NCBI GenBank assembly: GCA_027563935.2
Contig: JANVAS020000231.1
Span: 15,890,001-15,954,000, forward strand
Direction: 5' to 3'
DNA from: Costus lasius
Lineage: Eukaryota; Streptophyta; Magnoliopsida; Zingiberales; Costaceae
Length of the DNA: 64,000 bases
In this document: positions 1 to 11,298 of the stretch, piece by piece
How the letters are laid out: the number at the start of each line of letters is the position of its first letter
Position numbering within the stretch: the stretch's first letter is position 1
The notes under the pieces: model-generated
Seen by the model: the letters and a program-made list of their open reading frames with translations, nothing else
What the model was told of the DNA's origin: nothing
Databases searched by the model: none
Translations under genes and position numbers: made by a program

Positions 1-2119
1 ATTAATGATCATTATGAGGAATTAGAATTAGAAAAATCTTCTTAACATGAACAAACCCTACCTAGTTTAACACCTCAAAAGGGAAGTAAACCAAAAGGGG
101 ATGTGTCATGTAAAGAAGATGATTCTAAGTCTAATCTACCTCCACCCTATAGACCACCAGTACCTTTTCCCCCAAAGGATAGTGCAAGAAAAGTTAGATA
201 AGCAATTTGGGAAATTTCTTGATGTTTTGAAAAAACTTTACATTAACATACCATTTACTGAAGCTTTATCTCAAATGCCCATATATGCTAAATTTTTGAA
301 AGAAATCCTGTCTAACAAAAGAAAGATAGAGAATTATGGTATCGTGGCTTTAACTGAGGAATGTAGTACTGTTATTCAAAATAGGTTACGACCAAAATTG
401 AATGATCCAGGTAGTTTTTCTATCCCATGTTTTATTGGTAGTATGGCTTTCAACCGAGCCTTATGTGATCTAGGGGCTAGTGTAAGTCTTATGCCTTTAT
501 TTGTGTGCAGGAAATTGGACATGGGAGCTCCTAAGCCGACTACAATTTCTTTGCAGCTCGCTGATCGATCGGTAAAAAATCCAGTGGGTATTCTAGAGGA
601 TGTTCCTATACAAGTTGGTAAATACTTCATACCTGCTGATTTTGTGGTACTTGAAATGGAAGAGGATGCCCAGATTCCTATTATTTTGGGTAGGCCGTTC
701 TTAGCCACTACTGGAGCCCTTATTGATGTACGGAACGGTAGACTAGCTTTAAGAATTGGCAATGATAACATTGAGTTTGATTTGAATAATTCATTGAAAA
801 AACCTGCATATACTAGTTCTTATTGCACTATTCATGCCATTGATGACACAGTTTATGATGTTAGTTGTTTGTTTGATGATTCTTCTGCAGATGTTTCTTT
901 TTCTGATTCTTTTTCTGATTCTTTTTCTGATACCATGAAAAATTCTTGTGAAAAAATTGATAATTCTGGTTTTGAGAATGATTTTGATGAATTCGATGAT
1001 GAAAAATATGATATTTTAGATTGTGCTACTTTTAATAATGAAAGTGAAAAGATCCCTAAAGTTGAGTTGAAAGTTTTACCTGATAATCTTATATATGAAT
1101 TTCTTGGTCCTAACTCCACCTACCCTGTGATTGTGGATGCTAAATTAGATGCCTGGGAAACTGATCTACTCTTGAAGGAGCTAAGAATTAATAGAAAGGT
1201 AATTGGGTATTCCATTGATGACTTAAAAGGGATTAATCCTTCTTTTTGTATGCACAGGATTCACATGGAGGATGAGCACAAACCGTATGTAGATTTTCAG
1301 AGAAGGCTCAACCCGTCTATGAAGGAAGTGGTGAAGAAGGAAGTACTAAAATTGCTAGAGGCAGGTATTATCTACCCTATCTCAGATAGTAAGTGGGTGA
1401 GTCCTGTACACTGTGTTCCAAAGAAGGGAGGTGTCACTGTAATGAAAAATAAGGATAATGAATTGATACCTGTTAGAAATGTCACTAGTTGGCGTATGTG
1501 TATTGATTATAGAAAAATAAATGTTGCCACTAGGAAAGATCATTTTCCCTTACCTTTCATTGATCAAATGGTGGAGAGACTTGCCAAACGCTCTCACTTT
1601 TGTTTTCTTGATGGGTATTTCGGATTTTTTCAGATTCCTATTCATCCTGATGATCAGGATAAAACCACTTTTACATGTCCTTATGGTACTTTTGCTTATA
1701 GAAGAATGCCCTTTGGTTTATGCAATGCACCTGCCACTTTTCAAAGGTGTATGATGGTAATTTTTTCTGAATTTATTGAAGACTTCTTGGATGTTTTTAT
1801 GGATGATTTCTCTGTCTATGGTTTCTCTTTTGATGACTGCTTAGCTAATCTCTCTAGAGTTTTACAGAGATGCGAAGAGACTAACCTTGTCTTGAATTGG
1901 GAAAAGTGTCACTTTATGGTTAGACAGGGGATAGTTTTGGGTCATCTTATTTCAGAAAGAGGGATTGAAGTGGACAAGGCCAAGATAGAAGTGATTGAGA
2001 AGTTAGTACCATCCACCACTGTCAAGGAGATCAGGGGCTTTTTGGGACATGTAGGTTTTTACAAGAGATTCATCAGGGATTTCTCTAAACTTGCTAAACC
2101 TTTAACTGATTTACTTTGA
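1..2119 (+). pseudogene. G1 gag C-terminus, aspartic protease and reverse transcriptase (broken)
   Basis: Retroelement polyprotein segment. The open frame runs from about 101 to the TGA at 2117-2119, but its first ATG is not a real start: sequence resembling the PPVPFPQRL region of these elements changes frame near the C run at 169-173, and an in-frame TAA lies at 43-45. The protease carries CDLGASVSLMP near residue 123 of the open frame (nt 461-490). An acidic Asp/Glu/Ser-rich linker at about 880-1000 includes a short tandem run encoding repeated SFSDSFSD. RT motifs follow: WRMCIDYRKIN (about nt 1491), MPFGLCNAPATFQRCM (about 1708) and FMDDFSVYG (about 1797), with the catalytic DD pair intact. 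The terminal stop interrupts the RT-RNase H junction, so the chain would end before RNase H. Confidence 0.85.
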
Positions 2120-2983
2120 AAAGACGCCAAATTCTGCTTTGATGAGAAATGTCTGTTTGCTTTTCAGGAGTTAAAGAAAGCTTTAGTTTAAGCACCCATC
2201 ATTCAGCCCCCAGATTGGGACTTGCCCTTTCAACTCATGTGCGACGCCAGTGATTATGCAGTGGGAGCAGTCTTGGGACAGAGAAAAGATAAGAAACCTC
2301 ATGTTATTCACTATGCCAGCAAGACTTTGGATGAGACACAGAAAAATTACACCACCACTGAGAAAGAACTATTGGCCATAGTATTTGCTTTTGATAAATT
2401 AAGGTCATACTTAATTAACTCCAAAGTGGTAGTGTACACTGACCATGCCCCTGTGAAATACTTAATGCAGAAAAAAGACAGCAAACCACGATTACTCAGA
2501 TGGATTTTACTTCTGCAAGAATTTGATTAGGAAATTAAAGACAAAAAGGGATCAGAAAACCTTGTTGCAGATCATCTCTCAAGAATAATGGTAGACACTA
2601 AAAAAAATAATGAGATCAATGATTCCTTCCCTGAAGAACAGCTTTCAACCATTGAGCAGATTAGAGCTCCCTGGTATACTGATATAGTAAATTACCATGT
2701 TGCTAATGTTTTTCCTCCTGATTTGAACTACCAAAATAGGAAGAAGTTCTTGGCTGAGGTAAAACACTATTTTTGGGATGAGCCTTATGTGTTTAGAAGA
2801 TGTACATACGGTATTTTTAGAAGATGTGTACCTGAAGAAGAAATCACAGATATTTTGTGCCAATATCATGGATCCTCATATGGTGGTCATGCCGGTACTG
2901 AAAAGACTGCTTGTAAAGTGTTACAATTAGGATTTTATTGGCCTACCGTTTTCAAAGATGCTAGAAACTGTGTTATCTTGTGA
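2120..2983 (+). pseudogene. G1 RNase H and integrase zinc-binding region (broken)
   Basis: The same reading frame as the RT continues beyond the stop at 2117. RNase H motifs are visible: [15 protein letters not shown] (about nt 2237), [13 protein letters not shown] (about 2356) and [13 protein letters not shown] (about 2438). Further in-frame stops occur at 2189-2191 (TAA) and 2528-2530 (TAG). The integrase N-terminal zinc domain follows, with YHGSSYGGHAGTEKTA at about nt 2864 (the His pair) and the Cys pair CDRCQRTG at about 2969. A one-base shift between 2955 and 2983 moves the Cys pair into another frame. No functional product is expected. Confidence 0.82.
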
Positions 2984-3980
2984 TAGATGTCAAAGAACAG
3001 GGAACATTAGTAGAAAACATGAGATGCCACTGTCCAACATTCTTGAAGTTGAAATATTTGATGTTTGGGGGATAGACTTTATGGGACCTTTCCCATCTTC
3101 AGGAGGTAACAGGTACATTCTGGTAGCAGTTGACTATGTTTCAAAACGGGTTGAAGCTCTTGCTTCACCGACCAATGATTCAAGAGTTGTTGCTAAATTT
3201 TTCAAAAAGATCATATTTCCACGGTATGGGACCCCGCGGGTAGTAATCAGTGATGGAGGCTCACATTTCATAGAACATAAATTTTCAGCCTTACTTAGAA
3301 AATATGGAGTGAATCATAGAGTGGCAACACCTTATCATCCTCAAACAAGTGGACAAGTGGAAATATCAAACAGAGATATCAAGGGAATTTTAGAAAAGAC
3401 TGTGTCAAGCACTAGAAAAGATTGGGCATTCAAACTTGATGATCCCTTGTGGGCATACCGGACTGCTTTCAAAACACCAATAGGTATGTCTCCGTTTCAA
3501 TTGATTTATGAAAAATCATGTCACCTGCCTGTGGAACTTGAACACAAAGCACACTGGGCAATCAAGATGCTGAATTTCGATTTAAAGAGTGCGGGGGAAA
3601 AATGAAAATTACAATTGAATGAGCTAGATGAGATTAGACTCTCTGCATATGAGAATGCAAAAATTTACAAGGAGAGGACAAAAAGATGGCACGATCGACA
3701 TATTTTTAGGAGATATTTCCAACCAGGTGACTTTATTCTTTTATTCAATTCTAGATTGAGACTTTTTCTTGGAAAACTTAAGTCTCGATGGTCTGGTCCT
3801 TTTCAGGTAAAGAAAGCTTATCCTTACGGAGCCGTGGATGTATGGAGTGAAGAAACAGGAGAATTCAAGGTTAATGGTCAGAGACTTAAGCACTATTATC
3901 AAGAAGAGCTAATTGAAGAAAAAGAGAGTTTTTATTTAGATGAACCACGACCAAGTCTGAGTGTTAAAGAGTCAAGCTAA
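2958..3980 (+). pseudogene. G1 integrase catalytic core and C-terminus (broken)
   Basis: Second frame of the same pol. The DDE integrase core is recognisable: Asp in [11 protein letters not shown] (about nt 3065), Asp in VISDGGSHF (about 3243) and Glu in [14 protein letters not shown] (about 3337), so all three catalytic residues are present. A TGA at 3603-3605 interrupts the frame, which then continues in phase through 3615-3980 with the C-terminal stretch [18 protein letters not shown] that typifies Ty3/gypsy integrase tails. The final TAA is at 3978-3980. With the upstream lesions, pol carries at least four stops and two frameshifts. Confidence 0.85.
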
Positions 3981-5210
3981 AGACTTTTAAATTAGCGCTT
4001 CTTGGGAGGCAACCAAAGCTTTCTAACTTTAGTTCACTTCCTTTTATTTACTTTTTCTTAGTTTTATCTTAGAATTAATTTTTATTTCTGAAAAAGAAGC
4101 ACGGAGAAGAGAAGAAAAAGAAAACTCAGCACAAAAGGTTGATAAAATTTTGTAAGTATCCTCTCCCGTTCACCTTTTGGGTTTCATCATTGACTCATGT
4201 TTTTGTGTCTACCACCACTACTTCATCTACATGATAATCTTTTGATTTAGATGATTGATTTGTGGCCTTGATCTACCTTTGGGATTATTGTATATGGCTC
4301 GATTGATGTTTGATGTTGATGAGTGAATCCAAAATTGAGACTAGAATAAGGCCTATCATGTCAAATTTATTTCTCATATACATATCTACTTTCGAAATTA
4401 TTCATTGGTTGAGGAGTAAAATTTTAGGGAGATATGTTGTTTGAAAATTTGATTTAAAAGGTGAAACTACTTCTTGAATAAAATCAGCATATGAGTATGA
4501 ATACTTGAATTGATATTGATTAACTAGTATAATTGAGGTTTTATTTATTTTACTTTTTGTTGGGAAAAAAAAAATCCAGAATCCACAAAAATAGTGAGAC
4601 TCCCTTACTTGGCACTGTGTAAAATTGACAGTGGTACCGAACGACATGGGTTGAAGTCTAAAAAGAAATGAGAGGAATCTATTCACATTAACTTCACTGT
4701 CTTTGGTAAAGATTCCCAATACTAAAAAGACATGAGTTCTATTACACTGACTATGTGGTCAGTTTACTCCGATTTTGTCACCAGAAAAAAGGTGGTAATC
4801 GAATTAGAGAATATGATTGATGCAAAAAGAAACAAAAAGTATGTATCTATGTAGGCACATACCATCCAAAAACAAAAAGAAAAAGAAAAATATGAGTGGA
4901 AATAGATTTTGGATATCCTATTCCTGTAAGCAAAAGTATGATAAACCTAAACTGAAAATTGGATAAAGTCTTGAGATTGAAATTCTTTCTTTTATGCAAG
5001 TTATGAAGTTTTATTTGACTAAGTTGTGAATCTTGAGAATTAGATTTAGAAGACGATATATTTGTTTTAAAATTTTATGATACAATTAATGAAGAATTTT
5101 CATTGGTGATTGTATGTTAGAAATTTATTTTCCAAAAGAAAGTCTATGCCTATGATCAATTTTTGAATTTTCTTGGTTTTTGCTTGAGGACAAACAAAGT
5201 TTGAGCCTTA
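3981..5210 (+). other. G1 noncoding tail between pol and 3' LTR
   Basis: About 1.2 kb of AT-rich sequence without a credible ORF. No env-like frame is visible, although some Athila-group elements carry one here. The sequence GGGAGGCAACC lies at 4004-4014, just after pol; I recognise it as recurrent in this element group. Near the far end, TTGCTTGAGGACAAACAAAG (5180-5199) is the purine-rich context that usually precedes the 3' LTR in these elements, so the polypurine tract probably lies within 5185-5210. Confidence 0.6.
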
Positions 5211-5471
5211 TGTGTTTGATGATGCCGAAATTCATCGTGATTTCTATGCCATTTTATTGATATTTATATGTCGTATTCATAGACTTTGCTTGTTTTTATA
5301 CCATATTTTATCAATATCTGCGGAATCTATACTCTTTTCTGTTTTTGATTATTTTCAGGTAAAAGGCACTATTTTTAGGCATTTTCAAGTAAAATCAAAT
5401 ACATAGAAGGATTCCCATCATCAAGAGGAGGTCACCCAAGAAATTTTACGTAAAACGGAGCAAGTTAGCAA

Positions 5472-5815
5472 ATTACGGCAATGCCGTAATCCATTTTATG
5501 GTACCGTATTTTCAGACAGTATCGTAAAATCCAAGCCCTGCTGTATTTTGAAGAATTTCCAAACGTAAAGTTTTTCAGATTTTACGACACCGCCGTAAAT
5601 AATATTACGGTACCGTATTTCAGAACACTTCAGAACAGAAACTTCGCTCAATATTACGGCACTACTGTAACAAACTACACGGGCCGTAATTGTCAGACGT
5701 TCGCGAACAGAGTTCAGCCGATTTTACGGCACTACCGTAAACCAGATTACGGTGCCGTAATTCCCGGATGACATGAGAATAGAAGACTCGAGCGATTTTA
5801 TGGTAGTGCCGTAAA
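5472..5815. repeat. Cluster of short TTACGG/CCGTAA palindromes in the G1 LTR
   Basis: At least six inverted-repeat units based on TTACGG...CCGTAA lie here. The best is a 19-bp unit at 5472-5490 with an 8-bp perfect stem (ATTACGGC/GCCGTAAT) and a 3-base loop. Others are near 5580-5600, 5604-5618, 5647-5665, 5725-5765 and 5793-5815. The position is in the upstream part of the LTR (probable U3), where enhancer or silencing-related repeats would be expected. The function is unknown. Confidence 0.7.
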
Positions 5816-6641
5816 CTATTCCACTGTCATAATTCCTATTCTGAACGCGACGCCCAGGTCAACTTCAACGCCCGAATCTTGCGGAGAGGATTGCGAGCGA
5901 TCCAGAACTCCAAATTGGATACCGTAAGAAGCAAAAGGGGAGCTTTTGACGAGAGCAACGAACACACACCGGAACCCCCAATTTTCATCGACTATCGAGA
6001 GAGAAATTGCGATTCACACCGCCACCTAGGGTTTCACCACTACGCTCAATCCAGATGATCTCCGGCCGTGATTTTCATACTAAAGCTTCGTCTGAAGGAG
6101 GAGACAAAGTGCCAGAAGTTTCAGATCGAAAGGAGATCAATTGGAAGAGAAATCAAAGAAAAAGGAGTCGCCGACACAGTTCATCGACGATCTTTGCAAA
6201 TTACAGCTGTGAAATACTTCACAGCCGTGCTGTATTTTCTAAACTTCTCTTTTCTTTTGATTTTTGATCCTCTGAAACCATGACTTATTGTAATTCCTTC
6301 ATGATGATAGCTTAAACTACTTTTGGGACATGGGAGAGTAATTCACTTAATTTCTAATGACTAGATAACTACCTTTTCACTATTTCGTTGAGTTTAATCT
6401 TAGCATGATGATTTTGCTCATGTGATAATTGTGCTTAGACTCTCTATAAGTCCATGTTACTAATTATGTTTTTAGAGTTTTCTCAATGAGACTAAAAGGT
6501 GATTTGCTTGAGAACTTAGAACCCTAGAATTGCGTGTTAGGATCCCTTCCTTAGGTTAGATCTAATTTGATCTGTTCTAGTAGATTAATTGCCATGATTA
6601 TAACATGAACCTATAAATTGAGTCTATTTGTCAAGCGTGGA

Positions 6642-6880
6642 GATCTTGTGCGAAAGCAAGGATCGAAACATTGGAGATCCATGAGTAAAACTAGTGTAGA
6701 GATTCGGATGCATGAAAGTGATCCTTGAGACTCCACTAGAGATTATCAACCTAGAATTCGGATGCACGAAAGTGATCCTTGAGTTCATTGTTTGATGATT
6801 TACTTATCTTCAGCGTTGGGATGAATCTTGCGCGAAAGCGAAGACAAATCCCTGTGTGGTGGTTTGCACGAAAGTGAAAC
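6642..6880 (+). other. Array of five bulged-G, GAAA-tetraloop hairpins (candidate RNA element)
   Basis: Five hairpins share one design: outer stem, a single unpaired G on the 5' side, a 3-bp inner stem and a GAAA loop. They lie at 6642-6664, 6706-6724, 6760-6778, 6827-6843 and 6862-6880. Inner stems are TGC/GCA, CAT/GTG, CAC/GTG, CGC/GCG and CAC/GTG. Outer stems are GATCTT/AGGATC (one T-G wobble), GGAT/ATCC twice, CTT/AAG and GTTT/AAAC. The fourth also has a distal GGGAT/ATCCC pair (6818-6822 with 6848-6852). GAAA belongs to the stable GNRA loop class only when read in the element's sense direction. This is in the downstream half of the LTR and probably transcribed (inference). Confidence 0.7.
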
Positions 6881-7093
6881 AATCCTTTTATTAAGTAAAT
6901 TACATCTTCATCATGATAAATTTGAACTGATGAAATCCTTATTCATATATAGTCATAAAAGTTAAAGTGAACGAAACCCTAACCCCAGCTTTTCTCTCTG
7001 ATAATTCTGTTTTAGCTTACGATTGCTATTCTCACTACTTCGATTAGCCAAGATAGTAAGAAATCAATTATTTGGTATTCGACAACATAGGTC

Positions 7094-8777
7094 TGAAAGT
7101 CCCCTTTCAATAAGGGGGGCCGAAACCCTAAAGTGGCGCATACAAAAATTGGGCAGCGGATACTAGGGTTTCATGGGATCGATGCATGTATTATGATCAA
7201 CATTAAAACTTTTGAATGCAAGAAAGAATGCGATTCATACCATGGCCATTTCTAGATGGCGCCTTGGAAGCAAGAGAACAAAAGAGGTCTCCTCCAAATC
7301 GTCACACACAAGATGATCAACGACTTGCTCCTTCTTGTCGTCCCTTGTGCTAGCAAGGATCGTCCAAGGTGTCTTTGATCGTTTGAAGGGAAGAGAGAGC
7401 TTTCCTTGCTTGGCGATTTTTTTTTTCTTCTTTCGTCTACCACCTTTTCTCACACGAATGTGTGAAGAGCCAAAGGCAAAACGGCGACAAGAGGGCGAGA
7501 GAGGGGCGACGTGAGAGAGATGTGGTCACGTTGTGACATGCTATCTAAAAATAGCAAAACCATCTCAACGTTCAAGTGACCCCAATCGCAAATGCCAACT
7601 TGAACCATACGCTCATCCAATGAGCTGGTTCAAATCGATTTGGTTCAATAACCAAATAAACCAAGCAATTAGTCCAGATTATAATAAACCCCTAAGGCTT
7701 AAGATCTGACCATTGATCTCTTGATGCTCCTGATCTCACTGATCTAGCATCTATTCTCTCAATCGAAGCTTACCGATCTCAAGCCCTAATCAATCAAACA
7801 TGATCAGACTAGATCTCACTTACAATCAGAGACTAAATCCCTTTAAACTGAACCCAAACAATTCAGTCCACACGATCTGACTTAAGTAAGCCATATCATC
7901 AAATTGTGCGACCCTAAGGGTTTCCTTTAAATGTCGGTAACGATAACTTACGTTATCACGATCAGTGAGGGGTATCTAGCAACACATCACTGTCTCCCGA
8001 TATAAAGGAAAGAGTCTTCCAAGACTACACCCAAACCACAGCACAAGTGTGAATCCAATTCACAAGGCATGCAAATTTCCTTTGCCACTGGATGTTCTTA
8101 TTGGACAAGCGTGTCAAGCTTGTAGCTCCAATATGATGAGCATGATTAGATCAGATGAACACTGTCACCTGGGTATGGCCATACACTTTCTCAATCATCT
8201 CATACAGAGGGGGGCCCCTTTAGAACATCACACTCCAATTAAGGAGACGGCAATCCTTTATCTATCACTAGTGCCCTAACCTGACTCAAGCTCACCATCC
8301 AAGATAGTCTATAACCATTATGTTTCAAATGATATTGAACTACCTCAAAACAATGACAATCATCATTTAGAAACACAAGTGATCTCAAGTCAGAGGAAAT
8401 GTGCCACTTGTTGCAATCAAGGATTATTCACATTGTGACAAGCAATTGAATATCCTAGTAGGGTCTGTCCAGTACATCCAATGTACCCATGAGTCTACAT
8501 CTTATTCCATGCTCGAAGCATCCTATAAGATTAGAACACATATTAGTCTCAATCATATCAAGGCTGTCTCATGTTCGCCAAGATATATCGACTAAGGACT
8601 TTACTACATGTCAGCCCAGCTGAACAGCATTGAGACATTATTCAGAAGTATATGTATTGCAGCAGATAATATAACAAACTGAATAACAACCATTGCCTTT
8701 ATAAACATAAGAGTTTATACATGATACTGTTACAATCCCAAGGCCTCAAACATTAGCCTTAAGGGCATACCCCAACA
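7094..8777 (-). repeat. A1 3' LTR (1684 bp)
   Basis: In element sense it begins TGTTGGGGTATGCCC (at 8777) and ends GGGGACTTTCA (at 7094). It is nearly identical to 16202-17885. It contains the palindrome GTATGGCCATAC at 8173-8184, an inverted TATA-like stretch and a GNRA hairpin of the type described for A3. An antisense 64-codon frame at 8401-8595 recurs in all A LTRs and is not considered a gene. Confidence 0.95.
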
Positions 8778-8788
8778 ATCTCCCACTT
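8778..8788 (-). promoter_or_regulatory. A1 polypurine tract
   Basis: Read on the minus strand, AAGTGGGAGAT lies directly before the 3' LTR, the expected primer site for plus-strand DNA synthesis. It sits about 10 nt after the pol stop codon. The same tract precedes the 3' LTR in A2, A3 and A4. Confidence 0.8.
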
Positions 8789-8797
8789 GCACTTAAT

Positions 8798-9604
8798 CTA
8801 ATGGTTGAGAAATCTCAAACCCATATTATTACAGTGCTTCTCATGCTTCTGCTGCGCCAGAGGCTTGGTAAGCGGGTCTGCCAGATTGTCATCTGTATGA
8901 ACCTTGCAGAGTTTGATCTCGCCACGATCTATGATCTCCCTGATCAAGTGAAACCGTCTCTGTATGTGCTTGGACTTCTGGTGCGACCGTGGTTCCTTTG
9001 CTTGTGCAATTGCTCCAGTGTTATCACAGAAGATAACCAAAGGATCTGCACTCGAAGGAACAACACCAAGTTCTTGAACGAACTTACGAATCCACACTGC
9101 CTCCTTGGATGCTTCCGAGGCTGCAACATACTCGGCTTCTGTTGTGGAATCAGCAACGATTGACTGTTTGAAACTTTTCCACACCACTGCTCCTCCATTC
9201 AAGCTAAAAACATAGCCTGATTGCAATCGGAAATCATCCTGGTCAGACTGGAACGAAGCGTCAGTATATCCTTCTATACTGAGTTCTTCCTGACCACCAT
9301 ACACCAAGAACATATCTTTGGTCCTCCGAAGATATTTTAAAATGTTCTTGACTGCAATCCAGTGCGCCATACCTGGATTACTTTGGAACCGACTGGTCAC
9401 GCTTAACCCGTAAGCGACGTCTGGGCGAGTACACAACATCGCATACATAATGGATCCAATAGCCGAAGCATAAGGCATATTGTCCATTTCATCTTTCTCA
9501 GTCTGTGTTTGTGGACACTGACTCTTCGAAAGATTCAGACCATGTCTGACTGGAAGATATCCTCTTTTAGAATTCTCTAAATGAAATCTCTCCAGGACTT
9601 TATC
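8798..9604 (-). pseudogene. A1 pol C-terminal part: end of RT and RNase H
   Basis: Continues the A1 gag-pol frame after S1. It carries LCTRPDVAYGLSVTSRF, the RNase H motifs GYTDASFQSD, DSTTEAEYVAASEA and CDNTGAIAQAKEP, and ends DNLADPLTKPLAQQKHEKH then MGLRFLNH before the TAG. No stop is seen in this piece. It is separated from the rest of pol by S1 at a TTATC duplication (9600-9604 and 11294-11298), so it cannot be made as part of the polyprotein. Confidence 0.9.
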
Positions 9605-11293
9605 TGTTGGGGTATGCCCTTAAGGCTAATGTTTGAGGCCTTGGGATTCCATGAGTATCGTGTATATATAAACTCTTTTGTTTATAAAGGCAATGGTTGT
9701 TATTCAGGTTGTTACATTGTCTGCTGTAATAAGTGTACTTCTGAATAATGTCTCAAAGCTGTTCAGCTAGGCTGACATGCTATATGTCCTTAGTCGAGAT
9801 ATCTTGGTGAACATGAGACAGCCTTGATATGGTTAAGACTAATGTGTGTTCTAATCTTATAGGATGCTTCGAGCATGGAATAAGATGTAGACTCATGGGT
9901 ACATTGGATGTACTGGACAGACCCTACTAGGATATTCAATTGCTTGTCACAATGTGAATAATCCTTGTTTGCAACAAGTGGCACATTTTCTCTGACTTGA
10001 GATCACTTGTGTTTCTAAATGATGATTGTCATTGTTTTGAGGTAGTTCAATATCATTTGAAACATAATGGTTATAGACTATCTTGGATGGTGAATTTGAG
10101 TCATGTTAGGGCGCTAGTGATAGATACAGGATTTCCGTCTCCTTGTTTAAGGAGTGTGATGTTCTAAGGGGCCCCCCCTCTGTATGAGATGATTGAGAAA
10201 GTGTATGGCCATACCCAGGTGACTATGATCATCTGATCTAATCATGCTCATCATATTGGAGTCACAGGCTTGACACGCTTGTCCAATAAAAACATCCAGT
10301 GGCAAAGGAAACATGTATGCCTAGTGAAGTGGATTCACACTTGTGCCGTGGTTTGGGTGTGGTCTTGGAAGACTCTTTCCTTTATATCGGGAGACAGTGA
10401 TGTGTTGCTAGATACCCCTCACTGATCATGATAACGTGAGTTATCGTTACCGACATTTAAAGGAAACCCTCAGGGTCGCACAATTTGATGATATGGCTTA
10501 CTTAAGTCAGATCGTGTGGACTGAATTGTTTCGGTTCAGTTTAAAGGGATTTAATCTCTGATTGTAAGTGAGATCTGGTCTGATCATGTTTGATTGGTTA
10601 GGGCTCAAGATCGGTAAGCTTCGATCGAGAGAGTTGATGCTAGATCGGTGAGATCAGTAGCATCAAAAGATGAACGGTCAGATCTTGAACCTTAGGGTTT
10701 AATTTGTTATGGACCAATTCTTGGGCTGATTTGGTTTGGTCGTTGGACCAACTACATTGAACCGGCTCATATGTGAGCGCTTGGTTCATATGAGAGAAGA
10801 GATATGCGTTTGGTTCACTTCATGTGAACGCATAACGCATGTATTGACGTCTTGCTAATTTTGGCATTTCGGTTTTTCCAAAGTGATGAACGTCTCAACG
10901 TTCGATCACAAGGCTTCTCTAACGCTCATCTCCCTTTCGCTCTTGACGAAACACACACTCTTGCGTGGTGTAAGTTGACGAGAAGAAGGATCGGCCAAGA
11001 GAGACTTCATCATCCCCTTCCATTCGACAAGGAAGCTTGGGTGCCATGCTAGCACAAGGGACGCCAAGGAAGTAAGCGATCTTCATCTTGTGTGTGAACT
11101 TTTGGAGGAGATCAAAGTTGCTCTCTTCTTCCAACGCACCATCCAAGCGATGGCCATGGTATGGATCTTATCCAATCTTTGCAAGTTGATCATTGAAACA
11201 TACATGCGATCATAGAAAACCTAGATTCCGCAAGAAAAGGTTTTACATGCGCCTATTAAGGTTTGTGCCCCCCTCTTGAAAGGGGTTCTCACA
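9605..11293 (+). mobile_element. S1: solo LTR of the A copia family
   Basis: A 1689-bp stretch beginning TGTTGGGGTATGCCC and ending TTCTCACA, flanked by TTATC on both sides. Its body matches the A LTRs in opposite orientation to A1, and no internal domain is present. This is the expected product of recombination between the two LTRs of an inserted element. Its last dozen bases differ from the ends of A1-A4. It contains GTATGGCCATAC at 10203-10214. Confidence 0.93.
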
Positions 11294-11298
11294 TTATC

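Larger units (their letters stand above)
5211..7093 (+). repeat. G1 3' LTR, left piece
   Basis: Starts at TG near 5211 (5217 is an alternative) and is cut at 7093 by A1. It contains a cluster of short palindromes in its first third and five GAAA-loop hairpins near 6642-6880. The AGGTC at 7089-7093 is the left copy of the A1 target-site duplication. With the piece at 17891-18014 the LTR totals about 2.0 kb. No coding frame of note is seen. Confidence 0.75.

Noticed and set aside
4402..4719. Possible env-like gene in the G1 tail
   Set aside because: The longest frame is antisense, 105 codons and AT-rich, with no signal peptide or membrane pattern on the sense strand.
8401..8595. 64-codon frame (MPLVA...KDYSHCDKQ) open in all nine A-family LTRs, antisense to the element
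   Set aside because: LTR copies are nearly identical, so an open frame is inherited by all. It has no domain, runs against element transcription, and its start context varies. I treat it as a by-product of LTR conservation.
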